Of a stretch of 64,000 bases of DNA, positions 10,501 through 18,395 are shown one piece after another. Under the pieces are notes generated by a model. The model was given only the letters and a program-made list of their open reading frames with translations. It ran no database searches and was not told where the DNA came from. Within the stretch, counting starts at the first letter, position 1. Each line of letters starts with the position of its first letter. The translations under genes and the position numbers were made by a program. Location of the stretch: contig JANJUV010000022.1 of NCBI GenBank assembly GCA_024710405.1, positions 1-64,000 on the forward strand, read 5' to 3'. Source of the stretch: Bacteroidales bacterium. Lineage in GTDB: Bacteria > Bacteroidota > Bacteroidia > Bacteroidales > F082.

Positions 10501-12673
10501 AGGATGCCAGTCTGCGTCCTCTTCCCTCTACCTTACCATCAGCAATAGCCTGCAGCTTGCTGCCGAAATAATTGGCCCCTCCGAAACGATCTGCGCAGGA
10601 GAAGAGGTTACCCTCAGCCTGAATCTGACCAATGCAGGAAACGATCCTTCATTTCAATGGCTTCTGAACGGGAATCCTGTCACTACCGGCCCGACTTTTA
10701 CTTTCACTCCTCAACCGACTGATGTTGTGAGTTGTGTCATTACTTCATCCCTGAGTTGTGTTACTAACAGTCCTTATACTGCAACTCTGGACAATTTCAA
10801 CATTTCTCCAGCGATCAGTATCGGTCAGATTTCAGTCTCTGATGCAGAGTGTGGAATTCCGAACGGCAGTATCCAGATATCTGCTTCGGGCGGTACTCCT
10901 CCATTGGCATACAGCATCAATGATGGCATTGATTTTGAGTTACCTTCGTTTTTCGATGGCCTTTCATCCGGGTCATATGCCGTTGTTGTCCGCGACGCAG
11001 TGAATTGTCAGATCAGTGCCGGTGATGTCATCGTCGGATCTATAGGAGGCTCTATAATAAGCAGCGTTGAGACATTTCCGTCAAGCTGCGGGCTTAATAA
11101 CGGGTCATTAACAGTAAACGCACAAGGTGGAACACCTCCTTTATCCTATAGTATCAACAGCGGTGTAAGTTGGAGCAACAGCCCTGTGTTTGTTAACCTT
11201 TTGGCAGCCAGCTATCCGGTATGGGTACGTGATGCCAATGACTGCCTCAGCACTTATCCTGTGCAGGTATTGGTTTCTGATACACCCGGGCCTGTTCTCG
11301 TTTCGATTGATATTACTGATGCAACAGACGGTGGCTTCAATGGCTCTGCGGTGATCAATGTTTCGGGTAATGGTCCTTTTCAATTTAGTCTTGATGGATC
11401 TAACTGGCAAACATCAAACATATTTCAAAACCTGCAGCCGGGCACCTATGGCGTTTTCATCAGGGATATAAATGATTGTGTACTCAGCGAATCATTTGTT
11501 ATTGGCAACAGTAGCTCTGTGCAGATTCTTGTTTCAACAGATAACATGAGTGCATGTGTTGGCGATACAATCCTGATACCCGTTAACATTTCCGGATTCA
11601 ATCAGATAATTGCTTTTGGTCTCACCCTTCAGTTTCCTGATAATTTGCTCGGGTATATTGACTTTGTCCAGTTGAACCCGGCACTTGCTGCAGGCAGTTT
11701 CAGCTGCACGAATCCACAACCCGGAGTAGTATTTATGCAGTGGCAACACAGCGAACCGGTTAATCTTGAAGACGAAAGTATTATTGTATTGATCAGGCTG
11801 GTTAGCGAACAGGACGGAATAGGCGATTTAAACTGGCTGCCTGAAACAAGCAGTTTTACTTCAATTGGCGGACAGTTAATGAATACCGGTTTTTCGGCTG
11901 CAACAGTCAATATTTACGCTCCCTCTGTTTTATCGGCCACGGGAGCCGGAATGTATTGTGTATCGGATGATGTTGTGTTGTTTGTTTCGGCTCAGGGAAG
12001 CCCCGTTACCTCCTGGCAGTGGCAGACACCCGATGGAAGCAATTTATTTGGCCAGACTATTACGCTCACATCAATTACGCCCGCAGAAGGCGGACTGTAT
12101 CTGGCTACCGGAGTGAATGAAAACGGATGTAGTTCATCAGTTGCGGTTGAAGTTTTGGTTGAGCCACTTCCAAGGCCGATAATTGCACAAAAAGATACAA
12201 TCTGTTCAGGAACCCCGACATTGCTTGATGCCGGAGCCGGATTCCATTCTTACCTCTGGAACGATGGGAGTTCAGAACAAACCCTTCTGGCCTCTGAAAG
12301 AGGAACATACTTCGTGTGGGTTGAATCTGACCTGGGATGCCGGGGCTCCGATACTGTTTGGATTGTACCTTGCAATATACGTGTTTTCTTACCAAATGCC
12401 TTTAGTCCGGATGGAGACGGCAGCAACGAAGTGTTTCAGCCCGTTTGGGACGACATCTTCCCTGTTGAATATCAATTGAGTGTATTTAACCGCTGGGGGC
12501 AGATTATCTTTCAGACCAATGATTACCTGAAAGGCTGGGACGGCACTTTTGACGGTGATAATGCTCCTGATGGGGTTTATGTTTATACCGTTGCTGCACG
12601 ATTCTCAAGCTATACTGAAACGAATCAGATGCAAGAGACACGCGGCACGTTTATGCTGATCAGAAAGCAATAA
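7538..12673 (+). CDS. Giant modular T9SS type B cargo protein with SprB-like repeats and a cohesin-like module
   Basis: A 1711-residue extracellular protein, probably adhesin or structural. Signal peptide at about 1-34. Order of modules: lamin-tail-like beta-sandwich (about 36-170), fibronectin-III-like region (about 262-380), a run of Ig/PKD-like modules (about 400-1080), and three SprB-like repeats starting near 1089, 1170 and 1253 (first two with the hallmark GGTPPL.YSI). A cohesin-like beta-sandwich follows at about 1327-1465 (SACVGDTILIPVNIS...), then further Ig-like modules, and a gliding-motility/T9SS type B C-terminal domain from about 1613 (FLPNAFSPDGDG, VFNRWGQIIF). Type B proteins are usually secreted by the same T9SS as type A but attached or released differently. 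No enzyme motif is visible. It ends 45 bp from the convergent YebC gene, with no clear hairpin between them. Confidence 0.9.
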   Translation: MPSNWLFILNFVTRYARLFLIFSLFLSASVVLKSQQIVVSSYFNAASPNDEWSELLVIEDNLDIRNWTFRDNNSNQNGWQPEITFTNIDFWNNLRSGTVIIIWHRVLNANVPPVPNPVDVNKSDGYIQVSANDGTYFSGGSFGDNRTLNIAAPGDLLQIRNASGTHIHALGHIATVPVIGSFNEIPASLPKLNLSQTIVNLEAVMVFPGTSIAEYGTNSPQSGTTWATKSTTTTFGLPNNNPSAPSESNSNYWRSLRQPQWASPTLTGVLNAGNTSVTLNWNTLTDPFPSDLTQGYIILRNTTNSFADPSDGTTYTVGNTIGGATVIAVISGSNENSFTDNNNVGCNEIVYYRIYGYRYATDNLQGNGFHVARGRAYNENFASTSVSGPQDQFITASVNPTVASICLGENASFMCSHNGVGVLQFQWQVDQGSGWNDVTDGALYNGSSTETLQITNPGIGMNGYLYRCRISPECGPLAFTPPATLSITAAPVAPTSATVTPQIICESDGGNITLTAIGGSGTELRWYTGGCQVILVGTGNNLVLASPTVTTTYYALWATDNCGISSCVSVTVDVDLLPTQANAGSDATHCGNTANLSGNNPAVGTGLWTQVSGPGTTTFGDPTLYNSSVSVSAQGTYVYRWTISTSGLCPDSEDEVTHDFFNQPTTSQAGPDQALCAVLSTNLQANTPVFGSGVWTQISGGTLNIADPSNPLTQINAGTYGAFTLRWTITNGNCSPSQDDVTIVFSNAITVNPTSNSPVCETGVIELYCDIGNATYLWNGPDGFVSADQNPVITNAGLNNAGSYTVTVSGIPGGCPTTSNSTVVAVAPTPTTGPVTPADGTNCTGSLVTYSVNGLDGSTYLWTVTGGTVQPPGNTAVVDILWGNTPGIYNITVTQTSAAGCVAETVGTSAELIEAPTAFAGTDDGICQGEDYLLDEATASNYTFVIWTSSGDGSFSDAAALNTTYIPGPNDNNNGGATLTLTAGNTATGCQSASSSLYLTISNSLQLAAEIIGPSETICAGEEVTLSLNLTNAGNDPSFQWLLNGNPVTTGPTFTFTPQPTDVVSCVITSSLSCVTNSPYTATLDNFNISPAISIGQISVSDAECGIPNGSIQISASGGTPPLAYSINDGIDFELPSFFDGLSSGSYAVVVRDAVNCQISAGDVIVGSIGGSIISSVETFPSSCGLNNGSLTVNAQGGTPPLSYSINSGVSWSNSPVFVNLLAASYPVWVRDANDCLSTYPVQVLVSDTPGPVLVSIDITDATDGGFNGSAVINVSGNGPFQFSLDGSNWQTSNIFQNLQPGTYGVFIRDINDCVLSESFVIGNSSSVQILVSTDNMSACVGDTILIPVNISGFNQIIAFGLTLQFPDNLLGYIDFVQLNPALAAGSFSCTNPQPGVVFMQWQHSEPVNLEDESIIVLIRLVSEQDGIGDLNWLPETSSFTSIGGQLMNTGFSAATVNIYAPSVLSATGAGMYCVSDDVVLFVSAQGSPVTSWQWQTPDGSNLFGQTITLTSITPAEGGLYLATGVNENGCSSSVAVEVLVEPLPRPIIAQKDTICSGTPTLLDAGAGFHSYLWNDGSSEQTLLASERGTYFVWVESDLGCRGSDTVWIVPCNIRVFLPNAFSPDGDGSNEVFQPVWDDIFPVEYQLSVFNRWGQIIFQTNDYLKGWDGTFDGDNAPDGVYVYTVAARFSSYTETNQMQETRGTFMLIRKQ

Positions 12674-12718
12674 AAAAACAGAGCTGTTGTTCTGACCTGA
12701 ACCGCTCAGATGCCAAAC

Positions 12719-13429
12719 TTATCCCATATTGGTGTACACAGCCTGCACATCATCATCCTCCTCAACTTTATCCAGGAATTTTTCGATGTCGGCAACTTGT
12801 TCATCTGTAAACTGCAATGGTGAATTCGGGAATCGCTGTAGGTTTGATTTTACCAGTTCTATACCTTTTTCTTCCAGTGCTTCATGCAGGCTTCCGAAAT
12901 TGGTGTAATCGGCATAGGCGAAAGCAGTTTCTTCATGTACATCAATCTCTTCCAAACCAGCGTCAATCAATTCAAATTCAAGTTCTTCGATGTTGATTCC
13001 CGGCTTCAATTTAAATTCAAAGACAGCCTTACGGGTGAACATAAAATCAAGTGAACCACTGGGCACAAACGAACCGCCCGACTTGTTGAAGTACGATTTT
13101 ACGTTGGCAACTGTTCTTGTGGTGTTGTCCGTGGCACATTCGACCACTACGAGCACGCCATGAGGGCCTTTGCCTTCGTAAACAACCTCAACCATAGTAT
13201 CAGCATCTTTGCCGGCTGCCCTTTTAATAGCTGCCTCAATATTTTCCTTGGGCATGTTCTCAGCCTTTGCGTTCTGGATGGCGTTGCGCAGTCTGGGATT
13301 CATCTCAGGATCCTGCCCGCCCTCTTTTGCTGCAATCGTAATGAGTTTTCCCAGCTTCGGGAACACCTTTGACATCTTGTCCCAACGTTTCTCTTTCGCC
13401 GCGCGACGGTATTCAAATGCTCTGCCCAT
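12719..13429 (-). CDS. yebC: YebC/PmpR-family regulator (TACO1 family)
   Basis: 236 residues, normal family length. N-terminus [21 protein letters not shown] and the motif [12 protein letters not shown] identify the family, a three-domain cytoplasmic protein. Members have been described both as DNA-binding transcription regulators and as ribosome-associated factors that relieve stalling at polyproline, so the precise role here is open. It has a perfect minus-strand -7 box (13455-13462) about 25 bp before the ATG. It is convergent with the giant T9SS gene and divergent from rmuC. Confidence 0.95.
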   Translation of the reverse strand: MGRAFEYRRAAKEKRWDKMSKVFPKLGKLITIAAKEGGQDPEMNPRLRNAIQNAKAENMPKENIEAAIKRAAGKDADTMVEVVYEGKGPHGVLVVVECATDNTTRTVANVKSYFNKSGGSFVPSGSLDFMFTRKAVFEFKLKPGINIEELEFELIDAGLEEIDVHEETAFAYADYTNFGSLHEALEEKGIELVKSNLQRFPNSPLQFTDEQVADIEKFLDKVEEDDDVQAVYTNMG

Positions 13430-13454
13430 AAATTCAATATGTTATTTCAGGCGG

Positions 13455-13462
13455 CAAAAATA
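13455..13462 (-). promoter_or_regulatory. -7 promoter element of yebC
   Basis: TATTTTTG on the minus strand, a perfect TAnnTTTG. Expected transcript start about 13448, leader about 19 nt. No good -33 element seen. Confidence 0.5.
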
Positions 13463-13559
13463 ACAAGATAAGGCCAAAAATGAAAACCTTTGGTCCTACT
13501 TATGTTAAATATTACTTTCTACGATCAAATCCGGATACCAAAATTCTCCAGTTGAATTA

Positions 13560-13591
13560 TTTGTCAACGTGCCACCTTTTGTGCATCTTTG
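13560..13591 (+). promoter_or_regulatory. Promoter of rmuC; fixes the start codon at 13615
   Basis: TTTG at 13560-13563, 20-bp spacer, CATCTTTG at 13584-13591 (one mismatch to TAnnTTTG). It lies inside the longest open frame (which opens at 13480) but just upstream of the ATG at 13615. This argues that the first 45 codons of the open frame are not translated. Confidence 0.5.
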
Positions 13592-13614
13592 TAAACAAGC
13601 TAACACACAAAAAC

Positions 13615-15063
13615 ATGTTGTCATTAAGCGCTATCTTACTGATCCTTGCACTGGTCATCATCCTTCTATTCCTCTTGTTCCGTCTGATCAGAAACCAGAA
13701 CAATAATTCTGTTCAACCTGAAATGAATGCGAAGATCGAGTATCTCGAAAAAAGCCTTCAACGCATCGAGGGAAACGTAAAGGATGATTTCAGACAAAAC
13801 CGTGAAGAACTGGGCAATAACTTCAACAAATTTCAACAGAGTTTTCTGGATACCCTGAAAGAAATCTCGCGGCAGCAGATGGAACAACTCAAAAACATGC
13901 AGGAACAAAACCAACAGGTGATCACCGGGCTTAACAAAACCCTGGAAGAAAAACTCAGCCAGTTGGCCGACCGCTTTCAGGGCAATGCCCAGCAGAACAG
14001 AGAAAGTTTAGACAAATCTCTTAAGGCTTTTCAGGATTCGTTCAGTGCCAATGTGAAAGAATTTAATGAGTTGCAACAGCAGAAATTTGCAGGACTGGAA
14101 AAAAAACAAGGTGAACTGATTACCTCCACCGAGCTGAAGCTGGAAAAAATGAGGGAGACTGTTGATGAGAAACTCCAGAAAACACTTGAAGCCCGGCTGG
14201 GGCAATCGTTCGAACTGGTGAGCAAACAACTGGAAAGTGTACAAAAGGGATTGGGCGAAATGCAAAGCCTTGCCACCGATGTGGGCGGATTGAAAAAGGT
14301 ACTGTCGAACGTAAAAACACGCGGAGTGCTGGGCGAAATCCAATTGTCGAACATTCTGGAACAAATTCTGGCACCCGAACAGTACGAAGCCAATGTCAAA
14401 ACTAAATCATCCAGTGGGGATCATGTGGAGTTTGCCATCAGACTGCCCGGAAAAGATGACGGACACGGTTTTGTTTATCTGCCCATTGACGCCAAATTTC
14501 CCCAGGAAAGTTACTATATGTTGCAACAGGCATACGACAACGCACATCCGCAGTTGATTGAGGAAGCCACAAAAGCGCTTGCTTCGTCTATTACCAAATT
14601 TGCAAAAGACATCAGCGAAAAATACCTCGACCCGCCCAATACCACTGATTTCGGCATCATGTTCCTTCCTGTCGAAGGCCTTTATGCCGAGGTGGTGCGC
14701 AATACTGACCTTATTGAACAACTGCAGCGCAGATATAAAATCATTGTAACAGGACCTACTACCTTAGCTGCCATTCTCAACAGCCTTCAGATGGGCTTCA
14801 AAACCTTAGCCATCCAGAAAAGAAGCAGCGAAGTATGGCAAATACTGGGTGCAGTGAAAACCGAGTTTGGAAAATTCGGTGGAATACTCGAAAAAGCACG
14901 GAAAAAGATCGATGAAGCTGGAAATGAAATTGATAACCTTGTAGGCACCCGCACAAAGGCAATCGAACGAAAACTCAGGCAGGTACAGGAATTACCCGCT
15001 GCTGAAACTAAACTACTGCTCGATGATCAAACAGTCGTTGACCATGAGGAAGAGGACATCTAA
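13615..15063 (+). CDS. rmuC: RmuC-family DNA recombination protein
   Basis: 482 residues from the chosen ATG. The start gives a hydrophobic N-terminal helix (MLSLSAILLILALVIILLFL) as in other RmuC proteins; the upstream in-frame extension holds the promoter and lacks family similarity. A long coiled coil follows (about 25-260, rich in Gln/Glu/Lys). The conserved RmuC nuclease-like core then runs from about 265 to 430, including RGVLGEIQL, DAKFPQE and FLPVEGLYAEV. RmuC is linked to limiting DNA inversion and rearrangement at repeats in E. coli; the biochemical activity is not settled. Free-standing, divergent from yebC. Confidence 0.9.
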   Translation: MLSLSAILLILALVIILLFLLFRLIRNQNNNSVQPEMNAKIEYLEKSLQRIEGNVKDDFRQNREELGNNFNKFQQSFLDTLKEISRQQMEQLKNMQEQNQQVITGLNKTLEEKLSQLADRFQGNAQQNRESLDKSLKAFQDSFSANVKEFNELQQQKFAGLEKKQGELITSTELKLEKMRETVDEKLQKTLEARLGQSFELVSKQLESVQKGLGEMQSLATDVGGLKKVLSNVKTRGVLGEIQLSNILEQILAPEQYEANVKTKSSSGDHVEFAIRLPGKDDGHGFVYLPIDAKFPQESYYMLQQAYDNAHPQLIEEATKALASSITKFAKDISEKYLDPPNTTDFGIMFLPVEGLYAEVVRNTDLIEQLQRRYKIIVTGPTTLAAILNSLQMGFKTLAIQKRSSEVWQILGAVKTEFGKFGGILEKARKKIDEAGNEIDNLVGTRTKAIERKLRQVQELPAAETKLLLDDQTVVDHEEEDI

Positions 15064-15122
15064 GCTCTTTACTAAGTTCATTTGACATTCATTGTGATAA
15101 TCAATAATATTCCTTTAATTTT

Positions 15123-15141
15123 ATTTAGAACAATTCTAAAT
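15123..15141. promoter_or_regulatory. Perfect 8-bp inverted repeat with 3-bp spacer
   Basis: ATTTAGAA-CAA-TTCTAAAT, a perfect dyad downstream of rmuC and 36 bp upstream of the arsR promoter -33 element. The size and spacing resemble an operator for a dimeric (for example Fur-type) regulator. It could instead be a weak terminator of rmuC, since TTTG follows. No assignment can be made from sequence alone. Confidence 0.45.
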
Positions 15142-15176
15142 TTGTCTTTGGGTTAAATCATGACCAACCAATCTTA

Positions 15177-15205
15177 TTGACTTAATAAATTAGTATTTAC
15201 TTTTG
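15177..15205 (+). promoter_or_regulatory. Promoter of arsenic unit 1
   Basis: TTG at 15177-15179, 18-bp spacer, TACTTTTG at 15198-15205 (perfect TAnnTTTG). Predicted transcript start about 15211, inside the dyad at 15206-15227. Start codon at 15234. Confidence 0.7.
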
Positions 15206-15227
15206 TTTCGTATTTTTACGAAATACG
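15206..15227. promoter_or_regulatory. Probable ArsR operator overlapping the transcription start
   Basis: Two nested perfect dyads: TTTCGTA-N4-TACGAAA (15206-15223) and CGTATTT-N5-AAATACG (15209-15227). They abut the -7 box and cover the expected transcript start, so a bound ArsR dimer would block transcription. They lie just before the arsR start codon, as expected for autoregulation. Confidence 0.7.
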
Positions 15228-15233
15228 TACTAC

Positions 15234-15551
15234 ATGGAAGATATCATTGCTTATACTGAACAACAAACCCGGTTGGCGCGAATTGCAAAAGCTATGGGAC
15301 ATCCTGCCCGGATTATGATTCTGGAGTTGCTGTCGGAACAAAACTGCTGTTACAGTGGCGATATGGCCGAAGAATTACCCATAGCACGCTCAACCTTGTC
15401 GCAGCACTTAAAAGAACTCAAAGATGCCGGCCTAATTCAGGGAGAGCTTAATCCACCAAGGATTAAATACTGCATAAATTTAGAAAACTGGGAATTGGCA
15501 CGTTCTCTTTACAATGACCTGTTTAAAAGAAAACTATGTTCTAAATGTTAA
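15234..15551 (+). CDS. arsR: ArsR-family transcriptional repressor, unit 1
   Basis: 105 residues, winged helix-turn-helix. The recognition region reads IARSTLSQHLKELKDAGLI, typical of ArsR/SmtB proteins, preceded by HPARIMILELL. Cysteines that could bind As(III) are the pair in EQNCCYSGD (about 38-39) and two near the C-terminus (KLCSKC). It would repress its own operon and release DNA on binding a trivalent arsenical or another thiophilic metal. It is followed at 4 bp by the small thioredoxin gene. It is related in pattern to the second ArsR at 20086 but clearly a separate copy. Confidence 0.92.
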   Translation: MEDIIAYTEQQTRLARIAKAMGHPARIMILELLSEQNCCYSGDMAEELPIARSTLSQHLKELKDAGLIQGELNPPRIKYCINLENWELARSLYNDLFKRKLCSKC

Positions 15552-15555
15552 CATC

Positions 15556-15801
15556 ATGACAATGAAGAAAGAAATAAAAATTTTGGGCACGGGTTGCCCG
15601 AAGTGCAAGCAACTGGAAGAATTGGTCAGAAAATCTGTTACTGACAACGCTGTTGATGCTAACATCAGCAAGGTTGAAGATATTGTTGATATTATGGCTT
15701 ACGGCATCATGCGCACACCCGGACTTGTTGTGGACGGAAAGGTCGTGATGAGCGGCAGACTACCTTCGGCTCATGAAGTCAAAGAATTGATCACCAAATA
15801 A
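15556..15801 (+). CDS. Small thioredoxin-fold protein (redox-active disulfide protein type)
   Basis: 81 residues from ATG 15556; a start at ATG 15562 is equally good, while the longer open frame overlaps arsR and adds nothing conserved. The sequence ILGTGCPKCKQLEE gives a CxxC redox site (Cys14/Cys17). The cis-Pro loop is MRTPGLVVDG and the tail is SAHEVKELI. This is the short cytoplasmic thioredoxin family often found next to permeases of the ArsP/DUF318 kind. It has no signal peptide. Its likely job here is to supply or receive thiol electrons for the membrane protein encoded two genes downstream (inference). Confidence 0.88.
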   Translation: MTMKKEIKILGTGCPKCKQLEELVRKSVTDNAVDANISKVEDIVDIMAYGIMRTPGLVVDGKVVMSGRLPSAHEVKELITK

Positions 15802-15813
15802 ATATCCGAAATC

Positions 15814-16227
15814 ATGAAAAGTTTATTATCAGTCATTGGATTAGTCCTCATCTTCTTCCTTTGTTCCATCAACATGCTGAGCGCCCAAAAGGCAGACACA
15901 AAAAAAGTGCTGAATATATATTACACCCACAGCACCAACCGTTGTGCGGGATGTAAAGCCATCGAGACGCAAACCAAAGCAACACTCGAAAAGGAATTCG
16001 AAAAGGAGGTATCGGACGGGAAGATCGTGTTTCATGAAGTCAATATTGACCTCAAAGAGAATAAGGCATTTGTAGAAAAGTACGAAGTGTGGGGATCGAG
16101 CCTTTTTATGATCAATAGTGCTACTTCAAAGAACACCGATCTTACAAAGGAAGGATTTGCAAAGGCACGCAGCAAACCAGAAGAGTTTAGGGCTTTGTTG
16201 GCCAAAACGATCAGGGAAAATCTCTGA
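15814..16227 (+). CDS. Exported thioredoxin-fold protein, ArsF-like
   Basis: 137 residues with a signal peptide (cleavage likely after MLSA at about 24), then a thioredoxin-like domain with a CAGC redox motif (Cys44/Cys47) in HSTNRCAGCKAIE. A conserved-looking EVWGSSLFMI stretch stands at the cis-Pro position but lacks the Pro. It resembles proteins annotated in Bacteroidota as 'nitrophenyl compound nitroreductase subunit ArsF family' (recalled, not searched). That name comes from an arsEFG organoarsenical operon, and no ArsE-like protein is encoded here. Location should be periplasmic. It is the third gene of the unit, 12 bp after the small thioredoxin. Confidence 0.75.
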   Translation: MKSLLSVIGLVLIFFLCSINMLSAQKADTKKVLNIYYTHSTNRCAGCKAIETQTKATLEKEFEKEVSDGKIVFHEVNIDLKENKAFVEKYEVWGSSLFMINSATSKNTDLTKEGFAKARSKPEEFRALLAKTIRENL

Positions 16228-16345
16228 AGAAACTACCTGATTTTTAACAAGCCGCTTTTTGTGCTTTCGTTAGGTAACTGAAAGTTCCAATGAGGCCCAG
16301 CCAGGTCAGGACATCTTCACAACATTTTGCTTAACAAAAGTATCC

Positions 16346-17044
16346 ATGGATTTTTTACAAAGTATCCTCGACAATACCTCAGCACCTGTGATGATGGCCT
16401 TGCTTCTTGGTCTTATGACAGCCATCAGTCCATGTCCGTTAGCCACCAACATAACGGCGATTGCCTATATAAGCAAGGATATTGAAAGCAGGAGGCGCGT
16501 ATTCATTAACGGGCTTATCTATACCCTGGGAAGGGCCATATCCTATACTGCTCTGGGGGTTATCCTCTACTTTGGAGCCAGCACTTTCCATATCGCCGGA
16601 TTTTTTCAAACCTGGGGTGAGCGTTTGCTTGGACCATTACTCCTGCTCATTGGAATTTTTATGCTTGGAGTGATTCGTTTGAATTTTCCTGAATTGGCCT
16701 CATTAACAGGCAAGATGGAACAAAGCCAGAAGAAAGGGTTTTGGCACGTCCTGTTGTTGGGCATTGTTTTTGCCCTGGCCTTTTGCCCCTATAGCGGAGT
16801 GCTGTATTTCGGCATGTTGATTCCCATAACTGTGGCCAGTCCAACCGGCTTGTTGCTCCCACCGGTTTTTGCATTAGCAACAGGATTACCGGTTATCGTA
16901 CTTGCTTATGTTCTTGCCTTTATGATGTCGGAGGTTGGCAGTTTTTACAACAAAATGAAAAACTTTGAAATGTGGTTCAGGAAAGTCGTGGCTGTTATAT
17001 TTATCCTCGTCGGAATCTATTACTCCATCATTTTTTTCTTTTAA
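16346..17044 (+). CDS. CcdA-like/ArsG-family membrane protein
   Basis: 232 residues, about six transmembrane helices in the LysE/CcdA fold. Two membrane cysteines lie in repeated CP motifs: ISPCPLATN (Cys30) and AFCPYSG (Cys147). That layout is the hallmark of CcdA/DsbD-type thiol transporters. Close Bacteroidota relatives are annotated as ArsG-family aminobenzylarsenical efflux permeases (recalled). Both readings are possible. Standing between a cytoplasmic CxxC thioredoxin and a periplasmic CxxC protein, a reductant-passing role is at least as likely as drug export. A 118-bp gap separates it from the ArsF-like gene; no strong promoter is visible there. Confidence 0.8.
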   Translation: MDFLQSILDNTSAPVMMALLLGLMTAISPCPLATNITAIAYISKDIESRRRVFINGLIYTLGRAISYTALGVILYFGASTFHIAGFFQTWGERLLGPLLLLIGIFMLGVIRLNFPELASLTGKMEQSQKKGFWHVLLLGIVFALAFCPYSGVLYFGMLIPITVASPTGLLLPPVFALATGLPVIVLAYVLAFMMSEVGSFYNKMKNFEMWFRKVVAVIFILVGIYYSIIFFF

Positions 17045-17051
17045 CAAATAA

Positions 17052-18383
17052 ATGCCTTTATTCATGGACTGGAAAAAGGAAAGTCGTTTTTTGCTCTGGA
17101 TGATTGTTATTTTTGTGGCAGCATTTTATTTGCCGCTTGAAAGCGAACGATTTAACAATGCTATATGGGCCACACTAGACCTTACCAAGTGGTACGCCCG
17201 TGAGCATGTGATCCTCTGTTTGCTTCCCGCTTTTTTCATTGCCGGTGTGATTTCCGTATTTGTGAGCCAGGGGGCTGTGATGAAGTATTTTGGAGCCAAA
17301 GCAAAAAAATGGGCTGCTTACACAGTGGCATCCGTTTCGGGAACCATTCTTGCCGTTTGCAGTTGCACTATCTTACCGCTTTTTTCAAGTATTCACAGGA
17401 GAGGGGCAGGTTTGGGTCCGGCGATTGCATTTTTGTACTCTGGTCCTGCAATTAACATTCTGGCCATTATCCTGACTGCACGGATTCTGGGAATTGAGAT
17501 GGGAGTTGCGCGTATTATTGGCGCAGTGGTGTTCGCCATCGTCATCGGTTCGGCTATGGCACTCATTTATCGCAAGGAAGAAAAGGCGAAGCGCGAGGAG
17601 CAATTAAACTTTCCTGAAATTCCTGAAAAAAGACCCTTTTGGAAGACCTCGTTTCATTTTTTTGTTTTGGTCTTGATTTTGGTTTTCGCCAATTGGGGCA
17701 AGCCTTCTGATGATATTACCTCCGGGAATTGGTATTGGATATGGGTTAATAAATGGTACATCACTGGGTTTTTAAGTCTTTTATTAGCCTATTCCCTCAT
17801 TTTTATCCTTGGCCTGAAATGGTGGCATGTTGGCTTGGTAGCAGCAGCCACTGCATTGTCGGGATTGCTTGTTGCCTCACCCCTGCTTCCGGTAGTCATT
17901 GCCCTTGCCGGCCTTAGCATCATCACCCTGCTCGACCGGAACGACCCTGATAATGCCGAATGGACACGTTCGAGCTGGGATTTTGCCAAACAAATCATGC
18001 CTTTGCTTGCCATTGGTGTGGTAACTGCCGGTTTTTTGCTTGGATCAACACATGATGACACGGCTATTGCAGGGATTATTCCCAATGAATGGATATCGGA
18101 ACTTGTGGGCGGCAATTCGCTCTTCTCAAATTTGTTCGCTTCGATAATTGGTGCTTTTATGTATTTTGCGACACTAACCGAAGTGCCCATCCTGCAAGGC
18201 CTTATGGCAGCAGGAATGGGTAAAGGACCTGCACTTGCGCTTTTGCTTGCCGGCCCATCCCTGTCCCTGCCCAATATGTTGGTGATCAGAAGAGTTATGG
18301 GAACTCAGAAAACATTGGTTTATGTTGGTCTAGTAATCATAATGGCTACAATTACAGGCCTTATTTATGGTGCAATGTTCTAA
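17052..18383 (+). CDS. ArsP/DUF318-family permease
   Basis: 443 residues, about ten transmembrane helices. The family signature AVCSCTILPLF carries Cys103 and Cys105 in a membrane segment, and GPAINILA follows. A long hydrophilic loop rich in Lys/Glu (about 175-195) separates the two halves. Characterised ArsP proteins export trivalent methylated and aromatic arsenicals; other members of this broad family are proposed copper/zinc exporters. The gene lies 7 bp after the ArsG-like gene. With arsM encoded nearby, export of methylarsenite is the attractive substrate (inference). Confidence 0.82.
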   Translation: MPLFMDWKKESRFLLWMIVIFVAAFYLPLESERFNNAIWATLDLTKWYAREHVILCLLPAFFIAGVISVFVSQGAVMKYFGAKAKKWAAYTVASVSGTILAVCSCTILPLFSSIHRRGAGLGPAIAFLYSGPAINILAIILTARILGIEMGVARIIGAVVFAIVIGSAMALIYRKEEKAKREEQLNFPEIPEKRPFWKTSFHFFVLVLILVFANWGKPSDDITSGNWYWIWVNKWYITGFLSLLLAYSLIFILGLKWWHVGLVAAATALSGLLVASPLLPVVIALAGLSIITLLDRNDPDNAEWTRSSWDFAKQIMPLLAIGVVTAGFLLGSTHDDTAIAGIIPNEWISELVGGNSLFSNLFASIIGAFMYFATLTEVPILQGLMAAGMGKGPALALLLAGPSLSLPNMLVIRRVMGTQKTLVYVGLVIIMATITGLIYGAMF

Positions 18384-18395
18384 AGAAACTGATTT

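Noticed and set aside
13480-13614. 45-codon N-terminal extension of RmuC
   Set aside because: It contains the promoter elements at 13560-13591 and no conserved sequence; the ATG at 13615 gives the usual membrane-anchored N-terminus.
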